In this document: piece by piece, positions 11,065-22,967 of the stretch | Numbering within the stretch: the stretch's first letter is position 1 | Layout of the letters: each line of letters begins with the position of its first letter | Origin: Bullera alba | Taxonomy: Eukaryota > Basidiomycota > Tremellomycetes > Tremellales > Bulleraceae | DNA length: 64,000 nucleotides | Assembly (NCBI GenBank): GCA_001600095.1 | Contig: BCIX01000005.1 | Span: 1,370,523 to 1,434,522 of the forward strand | Reading direction: 5' to 3' | Notes under the pieces: generated by a model | The model's input: only the letters and a program-made list of their open reading frames with translations | The model's database searches: none | Told to the model about the DNA's origin: nothing | Position numbers and translations under genes: made by a program

Positions 11065-11973
11065 ATGGAGCAAGATGCCCGTGTCGCCTCAGACGTCGAA
11101 AGGGATCCCTTGGTCGAGGCCGACGGCCGGAACGGGAACAACAACAACAACGAGATAGAGAACCCCGAGGATATCCTGGACGAATCGATATCGAGTCTGT
11201 TCTCCATCGCACCTATAGCCTTCTCGACGCCCCACCCTGAATCACTCCACACCTACCACCCGCCCAGCGGCTCCAACCTCCCGGCCGTGAAGTTGGCCCT
11301 GCCGAACCCTTCTTCGGACAACTGGACGAAATTGCAGGCGAATCATCTGTGGTTATCGGCAATCTACCTGTCCGACCTGATTGCCCAACGGGCTCTAGCC
11401 ACTGGCACGGTCATCATCAATGCCAGGGTCGCTGAGCTAGGTGCTGCAGCTGGTCTGCCTGGGGTAGTGGCCTGTTTGAACGGCGCCCAGGTCGTCTCTA
11501 CCGATTGGGACGACGAGGGCATCTTGAGCGTTTTGAGGGGCAACTTTCAACGGAATGGTTGTAGAGAGGATCGATACGCCGTCAAGGGCTTCAGGTGGGG
11601 CACGGATCCTCAAACTCTGTTGCTGTCACTCCCGGCAACTCAATCATCTGGAGACTCGACAAAATTCGACGTTCTCCTACTCGCCGATACGATATGGGTG
11701 ACTGAAGCGCACGGTCAGTTGCTCGACTCGATCTGGGCACTGCTCAAGGCAGGAGGCGAGGGTATTGCCCATATCGTGGCGGGATTGCATACCGGACGAG
11801 GCCCGCTAGAGCGATTTATCCAAGGTGCGAAAGCGCGAGGAGGGAATGTCACCCTTCAGACCGAGGTCAAATGGAGGAGCGAGGGTGGATGGGAGGAGAA
11901 CGTTTCCGGACACTCTGGATCTGGTCTAGAGGAGGAACGGGGCGTGGTCGTGTACTTCACCTTGACTATCTAA
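11065..11973 (+). CDS. EFM7: EEF1A lysine/N-terminal methyltransferase Efm7 (Nnt1-like)
   Basis: Seven-beta-strand S-adenosylmethionine-dependent methyltransferase of the METTL/Nnt1 group. In yeast, Efm7 methylates the N-terminal glycine and Lys2 of translation factor eEF1A in the cytosol. It is a single 302-residue exon. Motif I is ARVAELGAAAGLPGVV (about 122-137), the acidic residue after strand 2 is in VVSTDWDDEG, and the post-motif is DVLLLADTIWVTEAH (about 207-221). The family marker HPESLHTYHPPSGS is near residues 58-71, where Nnt1 proteins have a conserved PL.GH.LW-like region, here followed by NHLWLSAIYLSDLI. The start at 11065 is the first ATG after the shared promoter. The stop is only 42 bp from the stop of the convergent gene. 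Confidence 0.85.
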   Translation: MEQDARVASDVERDPLVEADGRNGNNNNNEIENPEDILDESISSLFSIAPIAFSTPHPESLHTYHPPSGSNLPAVKLALPNPSSDNWTKLQANHLWLSAIYLSDLIAQRALATGTVIINARVAELGAAAGLPGVVACLNGAQVVSTDWDDEGILSVLRGNFQRNGCREDRYAVKGFRWGTDPQTLLLSLPATQSSGDSTKFDVLLLADTIWVTEAHGQLLDSIWALLKAGGEGIAHIVAGLHTGRGPLERFIQGAKARGGNVTLQTEVKWRSEGGWEENVSGHSGSGLEEERGVVVYFTLTI

Positions 11974-12015
11974 AAGTCTTTGCATCTTATTACCTAATGC
12001 ATATCCACCTAGACT

Positions 12016-14726
12016 CTAGACACTACTCCTCACTCCTCTCGCTCTATCCCCACCCGCTAGCCTACTTGGCATTCGGCCCACTGTCCATCCTGTCGTATTG
12101 CTCTCCGCGCCACTCTCGTCCTCTTCATCCAGGGGAATTGGCGAATCTCGGCTCTTGGCGTAATACCGTTTATACCTCTCCCCAGCATTCAAACCCGCTG
12201 CTGCCGACGCACCTCTCAGCGGGACCTTTCTGCGTGGGGTGGTCATTCCGCTCGAGCTGAGACTGCTGGCAGACGAGTAGCTAGGAGCGAGATTGACCGA
12301 ACCCAAATGTCCACTCTTCTCCTCGATGATTGGAAACCCGTCAAACCCTTCCTCTGCCTTTCGTCGAGTAGAGTTCCGATGGAGGGGCAAGACGGGTCGG
12401 GTGAACCGATCGGAATCCTCCTCCATGCCGGTACTCCTCACGCCTTGAATCGCGGCAAAGAGCGTACTGCGGAGGTTGGAAGCCCAAGTGCCTGCTCGTT
12501 GGGGTGGTGGAGAGTCGAGAACGGTCTCCGAGTCAATCTCTCGCTGGACGCGATTGAGCTGTTCTTCCGATGCAGACGGGGACGGGAATGGTGAACCGAG
12601 GTAGTCTCGAGAGTCGTGTTGAGCAGGGAAAGGAGCGGTCAATGACGATCGGTGGGACAGACTGCCTACGCCGAGACCTATCGACCGACTGGACTGCCTG
12701 GACCAAGGTACCTCGAGGCCGTTCCCTAGGAGACGTCAGCAACATCTCGTGATTTTAGACTTGGACTCACCATCTAAACCCAGGTACCTTGGGCTCGAGG
12801 TGCCCACCGAGTGAGCGACATTCTTTGGCGTTCCGTGATCGATCAGATCGCCTTCGAGGTTGAAAATCCCAGTCATGCTATCTGACATTTCCCCCGGCAT
12901 TGCATTTCTCACCTCGAGCGGGCCCGTCACGCCAAAGAGATGCGCCGGCGCCGGCATATTGATACTAGGAGCCGCCGTTCCACTGGGCATCATCATTGAC
13001 TGATGGGGATACCCCTGGCCATCCCAATTCGAGCCAGCGTGGAGGAAAGGGCTTTGAGAGGGGTTGGTCGCGAGCATTGTCGACCGTTTGTTCATTGCCA
13101 TTTCGGGATCGAATTCGTCGATCAGGGCACCGTTGCTCGAGCGCAGGAGGGTGGATGATCGAGAGGGCGGTTGGGAGTGTAGAGACTGAACGAATTCGGA
13201 CAATCCGTCGTCATCAATCTGACTCTTGCGACGGCCACATGGGGCACATCCGCAGCCGCAGTATCGGAATATCCAGGAGAGCGAGGTTGCCAGGATGGCC
13301 ACCACGACCAAAGACCCTAGGACCAGGATGATGATGAAGGGGGCTGATTGGGTGAATGGCTTATGGGCAGCGGCGGCTACAGCGCTGGCACTGGGGCTAG
13401 CGCTAATGCTCGCACTGGCACTGGCCGCCGTGGCAGAACTGGAGGATGAGATGGCCATGGAGCTGGTCGCCGAGGATTGACTGCTCTCTGTCGAGGTAGA
13501 TGCCAAAGTCGAGGGCTGAGTCGATGTAGGGGTTTCTGTTGTCGATGTGGCGGATTCGGTCGTAGGTTGAGGAGTCGTGCTGGGAGTCTGAGCTGTCGTC
13601 TGTGTAGGAGTCGTCGATGCCTCTGTCGTCTGGGTGATTGCAGAAGCAGATGTGATGGCGACTGTCGGCGCAGCAGAGGGAGCCACTGAAGCAATGATCG
13701 ACGCAGCCGTCGGCGTGGTCTCAATGACGGGCGCGACTGGTCCGACATTTCCTGTCGCTTCTTCCGCAGGGAGCTCGGGCACCATGACGGCTTGACCACC
13801 TTGACCAAAGACAATGGGAGCGTTGACCTGTCTGACCGGTGGGTTTTGGATCGCGGACATGTCGATGAATGATTGTGGGGGGTTCATCATGATTCGCTTC
13901 ATCAACCCGTTTCCAACTTCTGCCTCGTCCCGGGGCAGGAGGGAGAATGGCTGGTCATCCTCTACTTCCTCCTCGCAATCCACCTCTTCTTCCTGTACAC
14001 TGGGCGCAGTCGGCGTTTTTGCGCCAATCGCCAACCCATCCGCACCCAAACTCAATCCTCCGCCCAGGCCCATTCCATCCGTCAATCCTTTGGTGAGTCC
14101 GGTGAGTGGGTCCACCACACCCTGGGGGCTACTAGACCCCGAGGTGAGACTGTTGGTCAGATCGTTGGCGAGGGATAATCCCCCGGATAACAACCCTCGT
14201 CCGGCGAGAGGCTGCCCACTCATCATATAGGCGTATTGGCGTGCTTGGGCGTTTTGGCTGATGATCAATCGTGCCCTCCCTTCTTCCTCGCCGGGAGGTA
14301 GACTCGGCATCTATCGCTGGCGTAGTCGGTATGTTGCCGATCAGTACCTGGCGTGGGTAGGTAGACTTGACGAGTCCAGCTCGTTTGGGTGTCGTGTCGC
14401 TCGTGCTGGATTCGAGAGTGATTTTGGACCGTCCGGCGGTGGGAAACGACTTCTGATGTCGACTTTGACGAAACAGAGACGAAGAGCGAGCGAAGAAGGA
14501 GTGACCAGGGGGTACTGTCAAAGTACACCTATATCACCAAGGGCCAGGGGAGTCGGGGTTCAGTCGCGGGGATTGCAAGTCGAACAGTCGAGTCGAAGTC
14601 GTTCGAGCAGGACCCAAGCACCCCTAGAAGTCAGCTACGAGAGCAGAATGGCCACTCTGAAGCCCCAGCCTGACCACTTCCGTCGACGAGTAAAAATGAC
14701 AGAAAAGGTCTGAAGAGATGAAACAT
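12016..14726 (-). CDS. Ser/Thr-rich single-pass membrane protein, function unknown
   Basis: The secure part is two exons: 12771-14310 and 12016-12725. From ATG 14310 they encode 749 residues. Counting from there, 185-315 is a Ser/Thr/Ala-rich mucin-like stretch, 323-345 is one membrane helix (APFIIILVLGSLVVVAILA) and RYCGCGCAPCGRRK follows at the membrane face. About 400 polar residues follow, probably cytoplasmic. From 14310 there is no signal peptide, but that ATG sits directly after an AG. Splicing a 37-nt intron (14311-14347) joins in frame to an exon 14348-14514, and that joins in frame to 14639-14726, beginning MFHLFRPFLSFLLV, a possible signal peptide. The extended model gives 834 residues and a type I topology. 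The layout recalls fungal wall-stress sensors or signalling mucins, but I see no WSC domain. I do not recognise the family. Confidence 0.6.
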
Positions 14727-15321
14727 GGCGAGTCTGAGACATGTCAGTCTGCGACTCTGCGGCCTCACGTTCTAGGTCGACGGAGCTGCCTCTTGGCCGA
14801 TACACGTCTAGTATCACTCTGGCATGGTGTATGATCGCTGCATTAGCTGCGCGCAGTACTCGAGACAGCAATCGGAGATGCTTAGTGGTGACGCGGTCGC
14901 AATGTTACTTTGGTGAAATGGTGGGCGGCGTAGAGGTCCCCGATACCTCAGCGGCTCTCGTGCGAGGGGCGACGACCTCTTCGGGACTGGCGCGAGTGTT
15001 CGCATCGGTCGAGGGGCCGGTTTATGGCGCTCAGGTAGAGCGATCCCATGAAGGCTGAATCAGTGAGGCGATCGAAGAGTTGTCGAAGAGGGCAGCAGGA
15101 CGAAAGCCAGCTCGAAGACGCGTGGTTTTGCTTCCGTCACACAGCCTGATATACTTTCGCCATCCTGACCCAGCCTGACACTATAGCGTCCGTTCCTCCG
15201 GCGTCCTGTCCCCCTGCGTCACCGCGCGGCTCACCGTAGTCAGTGACAGGCAGCAACATCCTCACTGGATCTCCCCTTAGGTCGTCCTGTAAAACAAGCT
15301 CGGTATCGCATCCTCGGCAAC
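14727..15321. promoter_or_regulatory. Divergent promoter region, membrane protein / ARPC2
   Basis: About 600 bp between the putative start of the membrane protein gene and the ARPC2 start. Short open frames on both strands have no recognisable product. Confidence 0.35.
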
Positions 15322-16661
15322 ATGATCTTGCTAGAGGTGAGCTGATGAGTCATTTTTGGTACGAGAGCTCGCTGACGCATCGCACAGTCTCACAACGTCA
15401 TCATCCACGACGTCCTCACGGATCGTTTCCAGAAGTGAGTGCCAGGGCAAGAGCAAGGAGGTCTTCGCAGGGATCTGGAAGGCTTGGAATGTTGGATTGC
15501 CCCAGTGTCAGAGTGCTGACACCGCGATAGACCATCGAGACTGGACATTCAATTCGTCGACTATGACAATGTCCGATTCCACCTCTCGACCCCGACGTCA
15601 AAGTCGTCCATCACGTTGTCCATGGGAATCCAGTGTTGGTCCGACCTGACCAAGTACGGCGCTAGGGAGTATCTCCAAGAGCAATTTGGGTCGTATCTCT
15701 CCAATGAGACAGAGGCCGAGTACGACGTCAGTCTGGTGTTGGATCTCGAGGCGTTGCCAGAATCGCCGGGTGAGTCAATGACCCTCTCATGATAAAGCAG
15801 TACCGCGGGCACACTGGCGTACAGATGCTTACTCTGTCCATACTGACGTCTCCCTATAGAGGACCGAACGCAGCTCATCTCAAAGTTCTCCCACCTGAAA
15901 TCCATCGCCATGTCCGCTCCTTTCCTAGCCGCGTTTGAAGAGCAAAAGACACTGCAGGCAAACTACAAAGAGCCCGCCGGTGCCCAGCAGATGGATGTCG
16001 CACAGTCAGACTCCAAAGGTGACCTCAAGGTGGTCAAGTACAGGGAGGAAGAGGCGATCTATATTCAGGCCAGTAATGACCGAGTGACGATCATCTTCAG
16101 CACCGTGTTCAAAGAGGAAACGGATCGGATCTTTGGTCGGGTCTTCCTGCAGGTGAGTGTGCTGGCGACCGTGCAGGTCTCTGCGGACACGTGGAGCCAT
16201 AGTACTTGTCCGGGCAGCCGCTGACTCGTCATTCTTCAGGAATTCGTCGACGCTCGAAAGCTCGGTAGTCTGCAGAATGCCCCTCAGGTCAGGTACTCGA
16301 ACCGAGATCCACCGTTGGAGATCAGGCATGTTCCGGGACTCGAGAACGGCGAGAACTGGGGCTACGTGACGTTTGGTGAGTCATCCAGCCGGCGATGCTG
16401 CTGCCCGTCCCGAGAATGCTGACCTCGGTAGTCCTCTTCCCTCGACACTTTGCATCCGCCGACCAGGCGCAATCGACGATCAACCGGATCCAGCTGTTTA
16501 GAGACTACCTCCACTACCACATCAAATGCTCCAAAGCATACATGCACTCTAGGATGCGACACCGAGTGGCCGAGTTCCTCAAAATCCTCAACCGGGCCAA
16601 ACCCGAGGTCGCCACACAGGAGCGAAGGACAGCGACGGGCAGGACGTTCAGGTCGAGGTGA
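15322..16661 (+). CDS. ARC35: Arp2/3 complex 34-kDa subunit (ARPC2)
   Basis: ARPC2 forms, with ARPC4, the core of the seven-subunit Arp2/3 complex that nucleates branched actin filaments, for example at endocytic patches. Six exons (15322-15336, 15388-15434, 15531-15769, 15860-16152, 16240-16375, 16432-16661) give 319 residues, the normal length. The start [15 protein letters not shown] is the family N-terminus and fixes the 15-nt first coding exon. Other family segments are [42 protein letters not shown] and the C-terminal helix [20 protein letters not shown] followed by [15 protein letters not shown]. The basic tail ([12 protein letters not shown]) is normal. Confidence 0.96.
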
Positions 16662-17446
16662 TCGAGGTGGAGTTGCGGGTGGTATGAAGCTCTTTATTGT
16701 ATGTCTGCGGTCTGTAGCAGAAAAATGAAAGGATACCTGATGAGTGGAGCACTGGAGTCTGGAGCAGTGGAGAGCTCAGAGCGCAACTGCGATCAGGATC
16801 GTCGCATGTAGAATGTTGATATTGGCCCTAGGTGCCACTGCACTAGGTGCCAGTGCTTGGGACAGCTTGGGGCAATATGTTCTCGAGTCTGATCAACGCT
16901 GATAGCAGCTGATCCAGACAAAGCCACAAGTCTTAATGAGCAGTGATGAGCCTAGTGCTGGAATCTCTGCGGCAGGGTCTTCCAGCGCAGCAGTGACGTC
17001 TGTGACCGTGATGCTCCGAGCTGACACTGTGATGACCCTCTGCCCGGATGGAGCCTTGCAGAGTGAGCGCACTGGCTCAGCAAGACATACTACTGGAATC
17101 GTTGATCGCCATTACTCCCTGATAAGTGATGACTTCACTGACCAGCAAAGAAGGGATGATCGATGATCGATGACAACTGAGTGTCTCTGAGTGTACGCAG
17201 GTGAACGCACACACAGTTGGTTCGAGACGCGTTTGACTTTTATCCTTCCCTAGGCTCGTTCCTCTCCCTCCGCCTGCCATCGTTGCTGTCTTGCCCTAAG
17301 ACCAGAGGGTAGATGAGAGACTGTGTATGACATGCACCCGTCCCATATGTTCTCGAGTGTTTGCTCTATGCGCCTGCATCGGACGCTGCCCCCTCCTGGC
17401 TTTGTGTGCATAAGCCTGCATAAGCTCGAGGATGAGTGAATACATG
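16662..17446. other. Intergenic, downstream of ARPC2
   Basis: No gene recognised. A short near-duplication (AGGTGCCACTGCAC / AGGTGCCAGTGC) lies around 16830-16856. It holds the 3' region of ARPC2 and probably the upstream promoter of the cyclin gene. Confidence 0.35.
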
Positions 17447-18179
17447 TGCCGTGGGTTGGTACACTTTGTTTATCGTCACCTTTTTTCGGCGGGTCAAAAA
17501 GGTTGGAGTCTCCACAGAAGAGGAGAGACAACTGTCAGACTCACTCTAGGCTGTAGCACGCTGTAGCGCAAACAACGCCCATTACAGCGGACACTCTACG
17601 TCGACTACATCCAGCTCTATCAACTCTACGTTGAACATCGACCTCTCCAACTCGCTCTCAACTCATCCTACCTCGACAACCGGTCTTACACCTCACACTC
17701 TTTTACCTCAACCCTCGACGTTGAACCAACGTCCTCTACTCGTTCCTTCCCCCCCTTAGCGAAGTGGAGGTTTATACCCTCTCATCTTCGTCACCTTGTG
17801 CTCTCGCTCGGGAAAAAGTGCCACAAACACAACAACCCGCCTCTTCACACCTCGTTCAACCCTAGTTCCTAAAACCTCATCGACCTCGCTCACCTTGTCA
17901 GATTCCTATTCCGACCAACGTCCTCCTCCGCCACCTTCTACACGCTCGCTGCCGACTCTCTTGCCGATTTCGATTCAGCCCAACACAGACACTCTTTCAA
18001 TCCCAAAGCTACACCCGACCTCCACCTGAGATCTAGTGTGCTGTACCCTACGCCGACATCGAACTCAAGCTCATACCACTTTTACCGGGGTCATTCAGTA
18101 GGAGTACAAGCTCGATTCGACGTCTACGGTATACACTCAATCCCTACCTCCTTCTACCCAACTCACCGATCAGATCACT
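17447..18179 (+). promoter_or_regulatory. Long ATG-free, pyrimidine-rich leader of the B-type cyclin gene
   Basis: The plus strand carries no ATG triplet from 17447 to the start codon at 18180, about 730 nt where roughly 11 would be expected by chance. From about 17580 on, the stretch is rich in CTC, CCT and CAAC words and poor in G. Both features suggest a long scanned 5' untranslated region under selection against upstream start codons. The transcription start is not known. Confidence 0.5.
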
Positions 18180-19870
18180 ATGGCAACAAGAGTGAGCCTG
18201 TCTGGACCGTTGGAAACGACAATGCTAATCATACCATCCAGGCTAACAATGTTCGACGAGCCGCAGCTAGACCTAGGACCGATGAGAATGCCGTCCCGAC
18301 CCAGTCGGCAACGTTGAGAAACAAGTCCTCCATCTCGAGCTTTGGTCCTGCTCAAAAGGTCAACGCAAACACCACAGCGCCGGCCAAGAAGCCAACAGCG
18401 ACTGTCAAGGCCGGGGCAAAGAGGACTGCCCTTGGTGGTGTCGTGGCTAATGGCCAGAAGGATGAGTTGATGGATGACGCCAAGGCTTCCGGTAAGTCCT
18501 CTCCTCCACCTCCAGATGGACTGTAGCCAACGGAAGACTCAGCCAAAACAGGCAAAGCTACGACAGAAGCCAGACACCCTCTCCAAACCCGAAGCAATAC
18601 TTCTCAAGCCCGCCCTATTGCCCCGGTGCCTCAGCGGTCCAAGACCGTCCCAGTGTACGACAACACCAATGCGTTTAGCGAAGATGATGGCGTTTCCGAG
18701 ATGGACGTCGACATCAAGCGGGTAGATGCCGCCGGTGCCATCAAGCTAGAGACCAAGAGCGAAGGCGTCGAGCTGATCGATGCCATCTCGGAGGAAGACG
18801 AGGAGGAGGAGGATGACGAGTATGAGGACGACGACGATGATTGGGTCAAGATGACCCAGGAGGAGAAGCTGCGGGCAGAGGACGAGCTTTCTTTGGTCAA
18901 ATCGACGTTCCAGGATGACATTGACTTTTTCGACACGACAATGGTCGCAGAGTACGCCGACGAGATCTTCCAGCACATGGAGCACATGGAGACGACGGTC
19001 ATGCCAAATCCAAGATACATGGATTTCCAGACGGAGATCGAGTGGTGAGTATATCTTTGGCTGTTGGGATACTGGGCTCACCCGTCATAGGACGATGAGG
19101 ACGACGTTGATCGACTGGCTTTTGCAAGTCCACTTGCGATACCACATGCTGCCAGAGACGCTATGGATCGCTGTCAACCTGGTCGATCGATTCTTGTCGG
19201 TCCGAGTAGTGTCCTTGGTCAAGCTACAGCTGGTCGGTGTCACCGCCATGTTCATCGCTGCCAAGTACGAGGAGATTCTTGCTCCAAGGTAAGCGGGTAG
19301 ATGATCTTGGTCGTTCCTCGACTGACCCGAGACAGTGTCGAGGAATTTGTCTACATGACCGAGAATGGATACACCAAGGATGAGATCCTAAAGGGAGAGA
19401 GAATCATCCTCCAGACGCTAGACTTTACCGTCTCGTCCTACTGCTCGCCATACTCTTGGGTCCGACGGATATCAAAGGCCGACGACTACGACATTCAGAC
19501 CCGAACGTTATCAAAGTTCCTCATGGAGGTCACGTTGTTGGACCACCGATTCCTCAGGTGCAAGCCCAGCATGGTCGCTGCTATCGGCATGTATCTCGCC
19601 AGGAGGATGCTCGGAGGTGACTGGGTGAGTGTCACGACATCCTAGATTGGAGATCTAGGCTAATTCATCGACTAGACCGAGGCATTCGTGTTCTACTCCA
19701 ACTTCACCGAGGCCCAGCTCGCCCCCGGCGCTTCGTTACTATGCGAGAGACTGGTCGAACCGGACTTTGAGTCGGTGTACGTGTACAAGAAGTACGCCAA
19801 CAAGAAGTTCCTGCGGGCATCGACCTTTGCCCGAGACTGGGCTCAGAACCACGGCGGATCTGCTTTCTAG
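18180..19870 (+). CDS. G2/mitotic B-type cyclin
   Basis: Regulatory subunit of the cyclin-dependent kinase that drives entry into mitosis. Six exons (18180-18191, 18242-18491, 18552-19044, 19091-19288, 19336-19624, 19676-19870) give 478 residues. The N-terminal half is disordered and holds a canonical destruction box, RTALGGVVAN (Arg65, Leu68, Asn74), recognised by the anaphase-promoting complex. An acidic run (EEDEEEEDDEYEDDDDD) lies before the cyclin box. The cyclin N-box starts with MRTTLIDWLLQVHLRYH, the B-cyclin hydrophobic-patch segment, and continues LVDRFLSVR and LQLVGVTAMFIAAKYEE. The C-box follows with YMTENGYTKDEILKGER. The first coding exon is only 12 nt (MATR). For intron 2 the acceptor must be AAAACAG at 18551; nearer AGs break the frame or hit a stop. 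Clb/Cdc13 type; the exact paralogue is not resolved. Confidence 0.95.
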
Positions 19871-20899
19871 TGAGTCCGAGTGAAAATGCTCGGTGGGTAA
19901 AAGTCCTGATGTCAATCCAGAGCGGCGCCCTGTCATGATGACACGATACACGACACGAAATGGACAATTCAACAAGCTACCCCTGATCCCCCGGGCAGGC
20001 TTCCCTCATATCCTTCAACCCTTTTACGACCGTCTCATGGATTATGCTACCTCTACCTTCTCCTTCCTTTCGCACCCCGTTTTATAATGACCTTCACCTC
20101 ATTACTCGCTCCCGTCGTCAAGACCCGGAATCGGTCTCTAGCATTGTTATCATATATCCCTTCACGCATACCCCTTTCTCATCGTCCCACGTAAAGAACC
20201 CAGGAGGCACGTCCTTTCACCCCTACCTACCGTCCGTAGCGTACTGTGGTTATACATCTTGTCTGTTGTTCCGAGCGGCCGACTCTGTGAATCGCCTAGG
20301 ATGGAGGTGGTCGGGAGGCTCGTACACTCGTATACTCGATATGTAAGCCTAGCCAAGTCTGGTGCAAGTGCAATCGGATCGACTCGGCGTGTGTAAGGTC
20401 CGTCAGAGTCCTCATGGGGCGGTATCGTTGCATCACATGGCAGATGGCCGTCCGTAGACGAAGGTGACACATCAGCTGGCTAGCCACCTCGTATTCACCC
20501 CACCCCGCCCCCACCCAGACGCGGCACGTCGTGGACTCGTCTTCCCGAGGTGGAGCGGTGTCCGACAAACAGGCTGTTGCTTCTGTTTTCCGGTCATAAC
20601 TTCCTAGCCTCCTCTTCGAGATCAAAACGGTGGTCTAGGCTATAGCTAGTCTGCTTGGTCGGAGTTGAGATGCCCATGACACGATTCACTGACGAGTCAT
20701 CTGATCATCTGACGACCGGCCCGGACGAGGTGTTCGGGCGAGAATTGATCTCGGGACAAGTCGACTCCGGCGAGTCATCTACTAGCCTGAAGTCCGACCA
20801 TCAACGCTCCTATCGCTACATGCTTAAATAGGCGATATCGAGACGTCAAGACCTGCAGCATGCCGGCCCATCCACTCCTCTGCAACACGGTTCTTCAAC
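19871..20899 (+). promoter_or_regulatory. Intergenic, cyclin to secreted hydrolase
   Basis: About 1 kb with no supported gene. A TATA-like CTTAAATAG lies at about 20822, 75 bp before the hydrolase start codon. An open frame of about 109 codons on the minus strand (20296-20625) has no recognisable sequence. Confidence 0.35.
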
Positions 20900-22592
20900 A
20901 TGAAACTCTCCACCTTGGCAGCTCTCGCAGTTGGACTGTCGACTGGCGTAGTAGGCTTGGCCTCCAACCCGGACTATGCCCTGGATGTCAGTGACAACGG
21001 ACGATACTTTGTCTCAAAGTCGACATCAGAGCCATTCTTCTGGCAGGCAGACACGATATGGACCTTGTTCCATCGGTACAACTTGACCGAAGTCGAGATT
21101 TACCTGGACGACAGGGCAAAGAAGGGGTATACCATGCTTCTCACCGTCGCTCTGGTCATGTTCGGGTGAGTAACAAGGAGTCCATCTTCTCAGAGCCTAA
21201 GCTGATAAGTGATCTCCCTCGTGTAGTGCCGAGAACCCGAATCGAAATGGAGACCTCCCACTCATCGACTACGACGTGGCACGACCGAACGAGGCGTACT
21301 GGGCTCACGTGGACACGGTGTATGAAATGGCATGGGAGCGGGGTATCAGGATCGCCTTTGTCCCCTCGTGGGGCTACTACATCCATGACAGCGGTAAGCA
21401 AAAGCTCTCCCTTGGGGCAGGTCAGTCTACTAGGGAGCTCATGACGGTTTAGACAACACAAGAGGGTTTGGCAACGTCACTATTGACGAGTCGAACGGGT
21501 ACGCCTTTGGCAAGTGGTTCGGAGAGCGATATCCCGACTCTCCATTCCTCCTCGTTGGCGACACCAACAACTGCTGGACGGACAAAGGTGCCGTCTCTGG
21601 CAACTACTCTCGAGGAGGGATCCCCCCGGCCTCTGCCACCCAGTTCACCGACTACACCCCAGTATACGATGCAATGGCACGTGGACTCCAAGATGGATCG
21701 GGTCATCACGACAAGACGCTCATCACCGGCCACCCCACCAACCAATGGTTCACGGGCTGTCCACTCGCGGTCTCATCGGACATGTTCCCACAATCACAAT
21801 GGTTGACCTTTGACGCCTGTCAGTCCGGCCATGCGGACTACCCACCCAACCCGCCCATCCCGTGGTGGAACGCGAGACGAGGCTGGGAACCTATAGAATA
21901 CATGTACAACCAGCCTCAGGCCCGACCCGTTCTCGACAACGAACCCCACTATGAGAACAGGTTCAACAATGGTAAACCCGGCAGGCCCGCTTGGAACGCT
22001 AGTGATATCAGGAGGGGTAGCTATCAGGCCGTGAGTGCTGCTATGCCTTGCCACGGAGGATGATACTAATCACTCGATCAAGGTGTTCTCTGGCGCCGCT
22101 GGAGTAGTCTATGGTAACGACAACATCATGCAGGGATACATCCCTGGGTTGTTCGATCATTCCGGCTCTGGACCCGCCAATTCCTGGGCCGACGACCTCC
22201 ATCTCGCCGGAAGCCAACAGGTGTCATTGGTCCAAAAGGTGTTCAAGGATCGTGAATCCCTTTGGCCAAACTACGTCCCAGACTCCTCCTTCCTCATCCC
22301 GCCAGAGGGCAGTTTGGACAGTCTGGGCAGAGACGACAATAGGACGATGGGCGTTCGCGCAAGTGACAACTCGGCGATCATGGTGTATACCCCGCTAGGA
22401 GGGGATGTATGGGTCGATTGGTCCTGCGTCGACGTTGGACCGAGTGGCAATGTCCTCGCCCAATGGTTCGATCCCGTCGAGGGGGGCTATACCGCAGCGA
22501 AAGTGCCAGCTCAATCTCCGGGCAACTTCAACACCCCAGCTAGCGACTCGCACTCGGACTGGGTCCTGGTCGTCGAGCAGGGACAGGCATAG
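20900..22592 (+). CDS. Secreted apiosidase-like glycoside hydrolase (DUF4038/GH140-like)
   Basis: Predicted secreted TIM-barrel glycoside hydrolase of the DUF4038 / apiosidase-like type, a group that includes enzymes cutting plant pectic side chains. Four exons (20900-21165, 21227-21393, 21453-22030, 22083-22592) give 506 residues. Residues 1-20 are a signal peptide (MKLSTLAALAVGLSTGVVGL). The barrel begins NGRYFVSKSTSEPFFWQADTI-like, a family hallmark in which the sugar hydrolase follows a W.DT.W motif. It continues YLDDRAKKGYTMLL, VPSWGYY, LLVGDTNNCW and DNEPHYE, where the Glu of the (N/D)EP.YE motif is the likely catalytic acid. The C-terminal part (about 380-500) resembles the collagen-binding-type domain often fused to DUF4038 (ALMVYTPLGG..WFDP..G). 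Substrate is not known. It lies alone, with no neighbouring sugar genes. Confidence 0.85.
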
Positions 22593-22967
22593 TGGGTTAT
22601 AGTGGGAGACATGTACAGTAGATATCACCGTCAGTTGTCAATGTCGTATAATGCATGCCGATGTATCACGTGCCAAAGTGAGGTGGATAGTGTTGCATGA
22701 ACTATGAGGCTGACCCCAACAGAGAGACGTCTAATGGCTATATGATCCTTCCAATCACGACGACAAATGGGGAAAGTGACCGTGATGAGGTGAGATAAAT
22801 GGTTGTACTATACAGAGATACTAAATGACACCAAGTCTCCGCGCTACTGTACAACATGGCAGGAATGACTATAGCAAGATCAATGCAGGGTGCCCGAACA
22901 ACGTCATGAGGAAGGCAGATCTACGACCGTGTCAGTGCCTATCCCGAACAATGACAAGCCGACCTGC
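22593..22967. other. Convergent 3' region
   Basis: 375 bp between the stops of two convergent genes. It is AT-richer than the coding flanks and probably holds both polyadenylation regions. No gene seen. Confidence 0.35.

Noticed and set aside
13377..13814. Arg/Leu/Pro repeats on the minus strand opposite the Ser/Thr-rich region
   Set aside because: Alternative frame of the mucin-like stretch of the membrane-protein gene; the repeats reflect its simple codon composition.
18492..18551. Possible stop in cyclin B after residue ASG
   Set aside because: Nearer acceptors break the frame, but the AAAACAG acceptor at 18551 restores it, so the gene is intact.
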